Below are positions 1 to 8,068 of a DNA stretch of 18,534 nt, in pieces. A program made the translations under genes and the position numbers. This stretch comes from JBFHES01 sp041584015 (GTDB lineage: Bacteria; Bacteroidota; Bacteroidia; Bacteroidales; M50B96), in the NCBI GenBank assembly GCA_041584015.1, contig JBFHES010000063.1, positions 1 to 18,534 of the forward strand, read 5' to 3'. Below the pieces are notes generated by a model that was not told where the DNA came from, ran no database searches, and was given only the letters and a program-made list of their open reading frames with translations. The stretch's first letter is position 1; every line of letters starts with the position of its first letter.

Positions 1-65
1 GCATTTAAGCTATAGGCATGCAATAAAATTACAAATACTATTAGTAGTTTACTAAATCTACTCAT
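1..65 (-). CDS. 5' end of an exported protein, cut by the window edge
   Basis: Reading the minus strand from an ATG at 65-63 gives 21 codons open to the window edge: a Met-Ser-Arg-Phe-Ser-Lys start followed by a hydrophobic run (LLIVFVILL) ending near HAYSLN. This is the layout of a Sec signal peptide: short positive N-region, hydrophobic core, small residues at the expected cleavage area. The rest of the gene lies outside the window, so no function can be given. The bases just upstream of the ATG (66-75 on the plus strand) are A/T-rich, as usual for starts in this group. The call rests on the signal-peptide pattern alone. A chance open frame is possible but less likely. Confidence 0.55.
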   Translation of the reverse strand, partial: MSRFSKLLIVFVILLHAYSLN

Positions 66-589
66 TTAAAAAATCTTAATTAATCGGTTTTAAAATCACT
101 TTGTGCATAAATGATTAGTTGCTGACAGCTAGGTTTATTGAAAAGGGTTTTTCACTTTTTCATACTCTTTTTTTCAACCTTCAAGCAACATACTATCCCG
201 TAAAGAATTAAGACTTCTTCAATTCGTAATGCCTTAGCATATAGAAATGATCAATTGCTTACTCAGCATGCATTCCTTCGCTAATCAATTTTAAAGATTA
301 AATTGAAGTAGGCGAAATTTCTAGAATGAGTTAGAGATAATGAACTGTTTGCTTTGAACTCTCTCAAGATGTTAACTTACACTACAAGTTGCGGAATAGA
401 TCAATACATTATTATAATTCCTTCGGAGAAAATAAATTTTCATAGCCTTCAAGCAGTGTTTATATTCTAAGCTCTGTTCCGGGTAATTCAATTGAAGCAA
501 AACTGGGTTATCAAACCCTAAGCAAAAAAGAAATATTTTAGAAGGAAATTAAATTATTTCATCTAGGATTATGTTTTCACAACACATTA
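66..589. other. AT-rich intergenic stretch without a convincing gene
   Basis: About 520 bases separate the truncated gene at the left edge from the stop codon of the minus-strand gene at 590. No long open frame, tRNA or known RNA motif is visible. Three weak items are present. An imperfect inverted repeat spans 277-316 (outer arms TTCGC/GCGAA, inner arms CAATTTTAA/TTAAATTG). A 5-bp hairpin lies at 505-518 (GGGTT/AACCC, loop ATCA); read on the minus strand it is followed by AGTTTTGC and could be a poor terminator for the gene ending at 590. The decamer CCTTCAAGCA occurs at 178-187 and 446-455. Two short coding-looking frames (369-470, and one ending at 541) lie in different registers and could be remnants of a decayed gene, but nothing is recognisable. 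Confidence 0.5.
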
Positions 590-1615
590 CTAGTACTTTA
601 CTCTCTTCACATCACGTTTACCTGTAATATCAATATATACAGTAAATTGTTGCGAAAAATCAATTGTTTCTGGCAAAACATGAATACCTAAATTACATTT
701 AGCAGTAATTCTACCTGTATTAAATAAATAAGCGATAAGCTCCAGACGATTATAGAATGGAGCTTTAAAAAGTGGCGATCCGTAAGTCTGCATTTGACCG
801 TACCCCAAATAAAGGGTATTCCGTACAGCTGACCATTTATATGAGGCATACATTTCGGTATAACTCCCGAGATAATAGCCAATGTATTTAGTTCTAAGCC
901 TATCGGCAGAATAGGAAATACCTGTTTTAACAACACAACTATCAAGAGCAACAATATCCGTTAAGTTGAGTCCTAAAGTAGCTACCATTCCAACATTATC
1001 GCGAATATGATCATTAGGATCATGAACAGAAGTTCCCGCATTATGATGCATCAGGAAATGATATTCTGCTAAAAAGATCCTGTGAGTAAATTTAGTACTG
1101 GCTCCTATCAAGAAACCTTCCTTGTCAATTGGCGATTGTTTGGATGTCCAGTCCAGCCATACATCCTGACTAAACGTCTTTCGCTCATAGCCAATGTATA
1201 AGCCCTGCACTTGTGGTCGGAAATACCTCAAGGTATCATTCAATAAAACCAACGGTAAGGACACGTTATCACGCCTATTAAACGAACCAAGTAATACTTT
1301 GAATGGCCCTTTTTTATGTTGATAATAAGCGATGGGGCTAACAAAATCTCCATTTATACGGGAGCCATGTTCATACAGTAAGTTTGCACCAAATTGAAAC
1401 ATGTTATGTTCATCCACTTCAAATCCAACTTGTGCAAATATATTGGTGCCAGTAATAGTACCTGATTTTGTGTATGGATTATAATATTCACGATTATCAA
1501 AAAAACCGTCTAATCCAGCTTTCCAAACAAAACTTTGCGACATTCCATTCCATGAACCACAGAAAATCAATAGTACCAATAAGACCGTAAATTTGTTTGA
1601 AACATTAAGCAGCAT
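590..1615 (-). CDS. probable outer-membrane beta-barrel protein, exported, unknown function
   Basis: The 341-residue product starts with a signal peptide (about residues 1-26: Lys8, then hydrophobic FTVLLVLLIFCG, ending near MSQS). The mature part has many alternating polar/aromatic strands typical of outer-membrane barrels, such as FLIGASTKF, TEMYASYKW and NTLYLGYGQM, and is rich in Tyr, Phe and Gly. There is no internal hydrophobic helix. I do not recognise a named family; a porin-like or autonomous barrel of Bacteroidota is the best description, and its ligand is unknown. The last residues are basic (GKRDVKRVKY), which is not the usual aromatic barrel end, so the barrel call is not certain. 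It is divergent from the T9SS cargo gene at 1862, with 246 bases between them. The ATG at 1615 is required to keep the signal peptide. Confidence 0.6.
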   Translation of the reverse strand: MLLNVSNKFTVLLVLLIFCGSWNGMSQSFVWKAGLDGFFDNREYYNPYTKSGTITGTNIFAQVGFEVDEHNMFQFGANLLYEHGSRINGDFVSPIAYYQHKKGPFKVLLGSFNRRDNVSLPLVLLNDTLRYFRPQVQGLYIGYERKTFSQDVWLDWTSKQSPIDKEGFLIGASTKFTHRIFLAEYHFLMHHNAGTSVHDPNDHIRDNVGMVATLGLNLTDIVALDSCVVKTGISYSADRLRTKYIGYYLGSYTEMYASYKWSAVRNTLYLGYGQMQTYGSPLFKAPFYNRLELIAYLFNTGRITAKCNLGIHVLPETIDFSQQFTVYIDITGKRDVKRVKY

Positions 1616-1861
1616 AGCAACTGAGTGAGTCTGTTTAAATTTGGCACTAAACTACAAATAGTTTTTTGTTGATGAATAGGAAGTAGTCAAAAACATATGT
1701 ATTGGAGGAATTAGAAAAGCGTACTTCTTCTCTAAAGAAAACGCATAACGATAAAAGCTGAGGGAAATTATATTCATTCAACACTTTAACAACATAGTTA
1801 ACAATGCACTAATCGAGGAATGGTGCTGTTTTAAAAACACTAACCAATAAACTATCTTGAG

Positions 1862-3061
1862 ATGAAATACCTTAAATTAGTCTTTTTATTGTTAATTAAT
1901 TATTCAATAAATGCTCAAACTTTTAGCGATACGCTTATAGAATATGATGTTGTAATGCAAACATATGATACGATACTCCCAGTGCTTTATTCAGACACAG
2001 TTCAATTTGATTATTCAAATTCATCAATTGGTAATTTTGGGAACAGTATTCTTTTAAGTCTTACTCCACCGACCGACAGTTTATTTATAGGATCAGATTT
2101 TAACTGGCCACATATTGCACATGATTATTACAGCGTTGAGTCATATCCTTTAAGAACAAGTTGTAAGCTGGCATTTTACAGAGATACTACTGTTATTATT
2201 GGAGGAACTGCCAATTTGGTTAGTCGTTCACATATTTTGGCCAGCGCCGTAAATTTCTTTGATCATTTCACAAATCAATATGAATGGGACAGTGTCGTTA
2301 TTCTCCCAGCCTATGACAACGGAGTACCAAACCCGAACCTGCCCACTCCAAAAGTAGTTTCGGTAACCTACGCTATACATGCAACAGACTTGGGCAATAT
2401 TCGCGCTTTAAGCCTTGTTAAACTATCGCAACCAATTGGGAGTAACCTTGGCTGGATTGGTTTTGGCTTTTCAACAGACGATTCATATTTTGCAGGTAAG
2501 GTATTTCATAAATTCAGCTACCCAACGGGTTACCGCCCCATTGATTCATTATATTACTATGATGGAAACAACATGATGTACAATTACGGTTACCTTAGTC
2601 ATTTTACACCGAACGACATTGGGGTGCTATCTAACGACGCAATCCTCTTCCATGGCCAGGGTGGCAGTTCTGTAATTTATACAAACAACACCGAATACTA
2701 CACAATGGGCTGTGGTTCGTTTTCTCACAACTACTGCCACGAGCGCATTAAGCCTTCTTTATTTTATGCGTTCAAATCCTATCTAGGAGATTTTCTTTCA
2801 GTTGTAGAAATTCCTTCCGAACAAAATAATGACTTTACCATGTTTCCAAACCCGGCCAGCGAAACAGTTACTATCCAAAACCAAAGCAATACCCGGATTG
2901 ATGAAATAATAATCTACAAACTATCTGGAGAATTTGTGCTATCAATTCTTCCCAAAAGCAAAAGCCAGATTATCTCCCTTAATCAATTAGCTGCAGGCAT
3001 TTATATTATTGAAGTAAAAACAGGTTCCGAATCAATCAGACAAAAACTAGCAATTCAATAA
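1862..3061 (+). CDS. T9SS-exported trypsin-fold protein lacking all three catalytic residues
   Basis: A 399-residue secreted protein. Residues 1-19 are a signal peptide ending SINAQ. Residues about 325-399 are a type A T9SS sorting domain (FPNPASETV at 328-336, LAAGIYIIEV at 376-385, ending in a basic stretch), so it should be exported across the outer membrane and released or surface-anchored. Residues about 110-310 follow the order of a chymotrypsin/V8-like (S1) domain: GGTANLVSRSHIL at 114-126, RALSLVKL at 181-188, SYPTGY near 219-224 and GQGGSSV at 265-271. Aligned by eye to ILTAAHC, DIALxKL and GDSGGPV, the catalytic His falls on Val130, the Asp on Ala182 and the Ser on Gly267. It therefore looks like a pseudo-protease, perhaps a binding or scaffold protein. 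The fold assignment is by motif order and needs a structure prediction. It is convergent with the gene at 3065, 3 bases away. Confidence 0.7.
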   Translation: MKYLKLVFLLLINYSINAQTFSDTLIEYDVVMQTYDTILPVLYSDTVQFDYSNSSIGNFGNSILLSLTPPTDSLFIGSDFNWPHIAHDYYSVESYPLRTSCKLAFYRDTTVIIGGTANLVSRSHILASAVNFFDHFTNQYEWDSVVILPAYDNGVPNPNLPTPKVVSVTYAIHATDLGNIRALSLVKLSQPIGSNLGWIGFGFSTDDSYFAGKVFHKFSYPTGYRPIDSLYYYDGNNMMYNYGYLSHFTPNDIGVLSNDAILFHGQGGSSVIYTNNTEYYTMGCGSFSHNYCHERIKPSLFYAFKSYLGDFLSVVEIPSEQNNDFTMFPNPASETVTIQNQSNTRIDEIIIYKLSGEFVLSILPKSKSQIISLNQLAAGIYIIEVKTGSESIRQKLAIQ

Positions 3062-3064
3062 AAG

Positions 3065-5452
3065 CTAATCTACTGACAACTCTTGTTTTACTATAAAAAT
3101 CTGAAAATCGTCAACATAAACTGTGTCATTCGATTTATTGCTAAAAAAGACGCTGAGGGTGCCATCACCTGTTTCATATTTAAAATCGATGTAATTGGAA
3201 ATATGGTTCCAGGTATGTTTGTGTATTAATTGATTTTTGATAGGTAAGGCATGCCACTTATTTTTCACACCATCGCCCTGAATACTCACAACTAGTGAGC
3301 TTTGAGAATCGGCATCATGCTCCGGACTGTAAACCCAACACGAAGCTTCTAGTCGGTAAGCGCCTGCTTTAAATCCTGCTACCGGTAATCTATAAATAGC
3401 AGAAGTTGCACCGGGTTCTATCCTCTCGGCATGATCACCTGTGTGCTGCATTTCATCATCAAGTCTGTCTTTATTAAAACCACTCCAACCAGCTGCAGTT
3501 GGTTTTTCATAACCCAGTTTGGCAACATGTATCATGCTATCCGTTGCTCTTCTATTCTTACCAAAGAATTCCTCAACGTATTCAGGCGCATCTATCGCAT
3601 TAAACTCTATTGTTTCAATTTGAACGCCAATGTTTGATGGCACCAACCAATGATTCGAACATGTAAAGAGCACAGCCTCAACAGACGTTCCAACGGCATT
3701 GGATTGCAAATCTTCAAAAAACGGATTTAACCAAATACCATCTGCAGCGTTTTTAGGTATGATTCTATATTTCCGTATGCTACCAGATTTCAGCTTATAA
3801 TAAATCCAAAATTGCTCATCCTTATACACAAAGCTCTTTAGCCTTTGTAAAAATCCCTTCTCAAAATTCACCTTCAATCGACTCAAAGCATTTTCAGTAG
3901 AATCAATCGGCAACCACTGATCCCATTCAATATGGTTCAATTCGCCATAAGTTCTATTAACAATAAGAGCATTCTCCGACCTTTTAAGAACCAATACCTT
4001 TTCATCTTTGTGATGGAGGCGATAATTGCTAAATAAACTTAATAAAGTTTGAGGTTCATCATTTAAAAGATAGCGATGATCGATGCTCTCGCTGTAACCA
4101 ATATTGAAGGTACCTGCTCCCCGTTTCATTTCCCAAATAAGATATTCCGGCGCTAGCACGGACGAAAACCATTCTGCATTTAAGCTATCCAGCCAAGGCG
4201 TGTATGAGGCATAACTTTGAATAACTGGCCGCGGACGCCAATTCAGATTATTAGCCGCAATTAATGAATAATCCCAGGGATACACATCGCAATAGTCGTC
4301 TCCAATTTCATTTCTCAATTTTTCGGGTAATACTTTAACGGCAGTATTTGCTTGAATTCCCTCTTCAGCTGTTTTTTTTGCTTCATTATAATTGAAGACA
4401 ATTCTCTTAAAATTAGTTATTCCACCTGACTCGTATTGCAGCTTAGGTGTTTCATCAATATTATAAATATTCAACCAAAGTGCTCCTATCATTACAATTG
4501 ACAGCGACAATTGAATAATGTATTTCTGTTTTAACACCAAAATCCCGGACAACAGAGCAAGTAAAGTAAGATCAATCAATCCAAAAAAATGAACGACATC
4601 CTCACGGGCCGTACCATGTTTCCATCCGGCAAAAATCATGACTGCCAACATCAACGAGACATAGGCCTTTTTGCTAAACTCTATGATAGATAGAAACGCA
4701 AGAAATGCGGCTATAAAGCCAGCAAGTAGCCACCAATTATTATAAGGATAAAAGGCAGCGGCAGATGAATTGTCTTGTGCCAGGTTAAACTGACCAATCA
4801 AGTATCTTCCAAAACCTTGAAAGCCGCCATAGAGCAGCAACCAAATAACAACGATTGCGGAAAATAAAAACAGCAGGTTTACCAAGGCAGTTTTATAGTT
4901 CCTTTCGATTGCAAACAGATACGCAATGTGCACGATGCTTAGAGCAAGAGTGATAACCGCACCATATGCACGCACATAAAAAGCAAGTGCCGTTAACAAT
5001 AAACCAATTAGCTGAAACAATATGGCTTTTCTTGTTTGCGCTAAAAAAAATGAAACCAAAACACCTGCAATTAGCAATGTATTAAGATTAAGCATTAGCG
5101 ACAAGATTAGAGCGGAGAACGTACCAAGCGTAAATCTTAATGCTTTACTTCCAGGAGCCAGAGTTATGAACCCAATGGTTAAGTAGCTTTTCAGAAGGAT
5201 GTTTAAAAGGACTGCAGGCAGTACATTGTCTGCTAATGGATACATAAGAAATGCCAGAGGACCATGAGGGAAAATGATATTTCTTGCCAATTCAATATCG
5301 CCTGAAAATAAAAAGTTGAATACCCAAATTAATGACGGATCGATGCTGGTCGAATAGCTAAGCGAATAGTTTGGAAAAGACAAAACCGACACTGCCAGAG
5401 CCAAAATAATAAACGCCGCATAATCAATTAATTTAAGTTGTACTTGTTTCAC
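3065..5452 (-). CDS. large polytopic membrane protein with a soluble C-terminal half
   Basis: The 795-residue product has an N-terminal half (about 10-330) with roughly nine to ten hydrophobic segments (for example 10-26, 76-98, 106-138, 143-182, 188-208, 240-257, 264-276, 290-307, 311-330). The first loop carries SIDPS (36-40) and FPHGPLAFL (61-69); a second conserved-looking loop is WKHGTARED (277-285). These remind me of an uncharacterised bacterial membrane family with a GPLxFL motif, and the arrangement (many helices plus a large soluble part) is like GT-C glycosyltransferases, but no catalytic assignment can be made. Residues about 335-795 are soluble. The last ~125 (ending in TVYVDDFQIFIV) look like a beta-sandwich, carbohydrate-binding-like module. 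The start lies 12 bases after the M64 peptidase stop on the same strand, so they are very likely co-transcribed. Confidence 0.6.
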   Translation of the reverse strand: MKQVQLKLIDYAAFIILALAVSVLSFPNYSLSYSTSIDPSLIWVFNFLFSGDIELARNIIFPHGPLAFLMYPLADNVLPAVLLNILLKSYLTIGFITLAPGSKALRFTLGTFSALILSLMLNLNTLLIAGVLVSFFLAQTRKAILFQLIGLLLTALAFYVRAYGAVITLALSIVHIAYLFAIERNYKTALVNLLFLFSAIVVIWLLLYGGFQGFGRYLIGQFNLAQDNSSAAAFYPYNNWWLLAGFIAAFLAFLSIIEFSKKAYVSLMLAVMIFAGWKHGTAREDVVHFFGLIDLTLLALLSGILVLKQKYIIQLSLSIVMIGALWLNIYNIDETPKLQYESGGITNFKRIVFNYNEAKKTAEEGIQANTAVKVLPEKLRNEIGDDYCDVYPWDYSLIAANNLNWRPRPVIQSYASYTPWLDSLNAEWFSSVLAPEYLIWEMKRGAGTFNIGYSESIDHRYLLNDEPQTLLSLFSNYRLHHKDEKVLVLKRSENALIVNRTYGELNHIEWDQWLPIDSTENALSRLKVNFEKGFLQRLKSFVYKDEQFWIYYKLKSGSIRKYRIIPKNAADGIWLNPFFEDLQSNAVGTSVEAVLFTCSNHWLVPSNIGVQIETIEFNAIDAPEYVEEFFGKNRRATDSMIHVAKLGYEKPTAAGWSGFNKDRLDDEMQHTGDHAERIEPGATSAIYRLPVAGFKAGAYRLEASCWVYSPEHDADSQSSLVVSIQGDGVKNKWHALPIKNQLIHKHTWNHISNYIDFKYETGDGTLSVFFSNKSNDTVYVDDFQIFIVKQELSVD

Positions 5453-5464
5453 AGTTCAACAAGT

Positions 5465-6742
5465 TTATTCGCAATAAAAATCAATCATTTCAAGAATAGC
5501 CTTTTCGCAAACGGGGCAAAACTCATCCGTGTTATTCGATCTCATTTTGCAATCGAACATTGGTCGGTAGAGTTTACGCAATACGTATCCTGCACCTTCA
5601 AAAGCACCTATCTTCAATTGATTTTCCTCAGTAATTGGCGTCGGTATTGGTGTTTCATCACTTACCATATCTTTCCACTTGCTCTCAAAATCTACTAAAG
5701 TCGTAATATTCACCTGGAACGGTTCTACGCTTAAATCATACAGCTGCTCTGGCGGTGTATCCGTATAGGCATACTCATCGGCCAGGGCAGCAAAGGCATG
5801 CCCGAATTCATGTGTAAATACTTTGTCGGATAATCTGTTATCGCTTGAACACAGATTATAGAAATTATAGATGCCACCTCCACCATACTTCGACGTATTC
5901 ACCAAAATATAGATTTGATCATAAGGTACACATCCCGCCAAATCGCGAATCGATTTCACATCGCGCGTTGTTAAATATCGCTCGCTATCGAAGGTGTAAA
6001 AATGGGTATTCAGCACAGTATTGTTCCATTCATCCTTACCAGGAATATCTGTACCCGAATCCTCAGAAGGTGCATAAACCATCCAAAAATTAAAGCGATC
6101 AGTTAACTGATTGAAGGGTTTGCATTCGAAAAAGTAATTCACAAAACGCTCGCTGTCTTTTCTGAATTTTTTCATCTGGCGTTTGGTATAGCCATCAGGA
6201 ATAATCACAATATCCACCTTCTTGTTTGGATTGCCCGAATTATGAATCTTCTTTGTTTTGTAAGCCAAAGGTTTATCATTATTCACAAAATAGCTTTGCG
6301 GATCTATTTCCTGTTCATAGATTTTCTCCCAATTCATGTTTCGCTGTCGACGGTCTATGACCAAACGCACAGTGTTTATAGGATAAGGAAACACTACTGA
6401 ACTGTAGAAGGTACGTTTTAGTTTTTTCGCCTCATCAGTATCTTGCCATTCTTTAAACAAATCAGAATAGCCACGTGAATAAATAAGCTGATCACTGGCA
6501 GCATCGTATAACAATAAGCGGTAATCGCCAAAATTGAACTTATCAATCAGGTTGATTTTAGATCCCCCCCAGAAAGGCTCTTCTCGTATTTGCTCGAAAT
6601 ATATGGTTTGTGAACTGGCATCACCGGCAATATTATAATCGAAGCGCATGGTTTTGGATTTGAAGAAGGTATTAAAATCAACCTGAGCATCAACTCCAAG
6701 CACAGCCAACATGAGCAATAGCAATAATCTACTTTTTCGCAT
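5465..6742 (-). CDS. M64-family zinc metallopeptidase, exported
   Basis: A 425-residue protein with a clear signal peptide (MRKSRLLLLLMLAVLGVDAQ, 1-20). The zinc-binding motif HEFGH lies at 311-315 and is followed by AFAALADEY (316-324); Glu312 is the expected catalytic base, and Asp322 or Glu323 may supply a further metal ligand. The C-terminal pattern typical of the family follows: LYRPMFDCKM (391-400) and FCPVC (408-412). Residues about 25-155 fit the beta-rich N-terminal domain that precedes the peptidase domain in Bacteroidota members (Pfam Peptidase_M64 and its N-terminal partner). The family is named after an IgA-cleaving clostridial-type enzyme, but the substrate here is unknown and should not be assumed to be IgA. 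It probably acts in the periplasm or at the surface. It lies between the inositol-phosphatase-like gene (49 bases upstream) and the membrane protein (12 bases downstream) on the same strand. Confidence 0.9.
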   Translation of the reverse strand: MRKSRLLLLLMLAVLGVDAQVDFNTFFKSKTMRFDYNIAGDASSQTIYFEQIREEPFWGGSKINLIDKFNFGDYRLLLYDAASDQLIYSRGYSDLFKEWQDTDEAKKLKRTFYSSVVFPYPINTVRLVIDRRQRNMNWEKIYEQEIDPQSYFVNNDKPLAYKTKKIHNSGNPNKKVDIVIIPDGYTKRQMKKFRKDSERFVNYFFECKPFNQLTDRFNFWMVYAPSEDSGTDIPGKDEWNNTVLNTHFYTFDSERYLTTRDVKSIRDLAGCVPYDQIYILVNTSKYGGGGIYNFYNLCSSDNRLSDKVFTHEFGHAFAALADEYAYTDTPPEQLYDLSVEPFQVNITTLVDFESKWKDMVSDETPIPTPITEENQLKIGAFEGAGYVLRKLYRPMFDCKMRSNNTDEFCPVCEKAILEMIDFYCE

Positions 6743-6791
6743 AGTATTCTCCTCTCATTTATTATTGTAACAACCAGACCAATCCAAGCGC

Positions 6792-7589
6792 CTAGCTTTC
6801 TGAATAAACATCATTAATAATCCCGACAAACTCCTCATGCACCTTACTGTTGGTTGCAATAATCTCTTTGCCAAAAATAAAATCAGCATTACCTGAAAAA
6901 TCACAGACCTTGCCACCCGCCTGCATTACAATCAAAGCTCCAGCCGCAACATCCCACGGACTTAAGCCATATTCATAAAAAGCTTCGAATCTGCCACAAG
7001 CTACATACGCCAAATCGGTTGCAGCCGAACCCAGACGACGCACACCATGCGAGTGTTGTATAAAATGCTCCAGACTATTTAAGAATTGTGGTAATCTACT
7101 GTAATCATAATAAGGAAACCCGGTGGCAATTAAGGAATCAGCAATTTTAGAGGTTGACGTAACGGAAATTTCGGATTCGTTTAAATAAGCCTTACTACCT
7201 TTCCAGGCGTAAAAACATTCATCCAGCGAAACCTCATATATAACCCCAACCACCAGCTGGTTATGATCCATTAAAGCAATACTAATGGCGAACGGGGGTA
7301 AGCCATGAATAAAATTGGTTGTTCCATCAAGTGGGTCCACAATCCACTTAAGTGGATTATCATCACGCGCTACAGTTCCTTCCTCGGCTATAAACCCGGC
7401 TTGCGGTACAATCTGTTTCAATCCTGCCACAAGCATTTGTTCAGCTGTCTTATCAACATAAGAAACAAAATCGTGTAAGCCTTTAACCTCCACCTTTCTT
7501 TTAGTAAATGTGCTGCGCTCCTTTCGAATAAACTTCCCTACCTCACGCGACAGATCAGCAGTCTCCTTGCATATTTTTGATAAATCCAT
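6792..7589 (-). CDS. suhB: inositol-monophosphatase family phosphatase (SuhB-like)
   Basis: The 265-residue length is normal for the family. Metal-binding and catalytic motifs are intact: Glu69/Glu70 in GFIAEEG (66-71), WIVDPLDGTTNF (82-93, with Asp85 and Asp88 as metal ligands and the DGTT segment as phosphate site), and PWDVAAGALI (211-220, Asp213). The enzyme should be a cytosolic Mg2+-dependent Li+-sensitive phosphatase acting on inositol-1-phosphate or a related sugar or nucleotide phosphate. CysQ and archaeal-type fructose-bisphosphatases share the fold, so the substrate is inferred only. It is the first gene of a minus-strand run with the M64 peptidase and the large membrane protein. 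It is divergent from the MerR-type gene, with 131 bases between the start codons. The ATG at 7589 matches the usual N-terminus of the family. Confidence 0.88.
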   Translation of the reverse strand: MDLSKICKETADLSREVGKFIRKERSTFTKRKVEVKGLHDFVSYVDKTAEQMLVAGLKQIVPQAGFIAEEGTVARDDNPLKWIVDPLDGTTNFIHGLPPFAISIALMDHNQLVVGVIYEVSLDECFYAWKGSKAYLNESEISVTSTSKIADSLIATGFPYYDYSRLPQFLNSLEHFIQHSHGVRRLGSAATDLAYVACGRFEAFYEYGLSPWDVAAGALIVMQAGGKVCDFSGNADFIFGKEIIATNSKVHEEFVGIINDVYSES

Positions 7590-7720
7590 GTGAACATTTG
7601 AATTTTGAATTCATTACAAAGTAAATAAATCTTAAAGATGGATCGGAAAAATAGTACTATTTTTAACCTTTGTAGCGCCAAGCAAGTTGAGCTACTAAAA
7701 TCTCAAAGTTTTTATTGATA
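7590..7720. promoter_or_regulatory. divergent promoter region between suhB-like and MerR-type genes
   Basis: This short spacer must carry both promoters. On the plus strand AACCTTTG at 7665-7672 matches the Bacteroidota -7 consensus TAnnTTTG at all but the first base, about 50 bases before the MerR-type ATG. On the minus strand the complement of 7617-7624 reads TTACTTTG, also one mismatch, with TTTC (complement of 7646-7649) 21 bases upstream as a possible -33 element. MerR-type regulators often bind spacers like this, but I see no convincing operator dyad. The boxes are tentative. Confidence 0.35.
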
Positions 7721-8065
7721 ATGCAGGATGCCGAAAACGACAAGAAACTATTTTACAGCATTGGGGAGCTTGCCATGCGATATGGTGTTAGTGTACATAC
7801 CGTTCGGCATTGGGAGAAAAATTTCCCAATTTTAAAACCCAAGCGTAACAAAAAAGGCGACAGACTATTTACCAAAACGGATGTTGAAAATTTAGACATT
7901 ATTCACTATTTGCTAAAAGTAAGAAAATACTCGACAGCCGGAGCAAACAAACGAATGAGTGAAAACAAGGAAGGTATTGGCAAGGAAGCCGAGATTGTAC
8001 GTCGGCTAAACATTGTAAAGTCCAAACTTCTTGGAATTGCTCAAAATCTAGATGATAAAGAATAG
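7721..8065 (+). CDS. MerR-family transcriptional regulator, short form
   Basis: The 114-residue protein consists almost entirely of a winged-helix MerR DNA-binding domain: YSIGELAMRYGVSVHTVRHWEKNF followed by KKGDRLFTKTDVENL and a short helical tail. The second helix (SVHTVRHWEK) and the wing (KGDRLFTKTDV) are the expected DNA contacts. There is no effector domain and no cysteine metal site, so any ligand is unknown. A TTG codon lies two codons upstream in frame (7715), but the ATG at 7721 is the more likely start because TTG starts are rare and family members begin close to this point. The stop is 3 bases before the Nif3-family start, so the genes are in one operon. This regulator/Nif3/zinc-ribbon order is one I associate with Bacteroidales genomes. 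Confidence 0.85.
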   Translation: MQDAENDKKLFYSIGELAMRYGVSVHTVRHWEKNFPILKPKRNKKGDRLFTKTDVENLDIIHYLLKVRKYSTAGANKRMSENKEGIGKEAEIVRRLNIVKSKLLGIAQNLDDKE

Positions 8066-8068
8066 CGA

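Noticed and set aside
178..455. Direct repeat CCTTCAAGCA at 178-187 and 446-455 as ends of a mobile element
   Set aside because: Only 10 bases long, no inverted termini, and no transposase between the copies.
369..470. 33-codon open frame (MLTYTTSCGI start) as a small gene
   Set aside because: Short, AT-rich, no recognisable motif, no promoter, and a competing coding-like frame overlaps its end.
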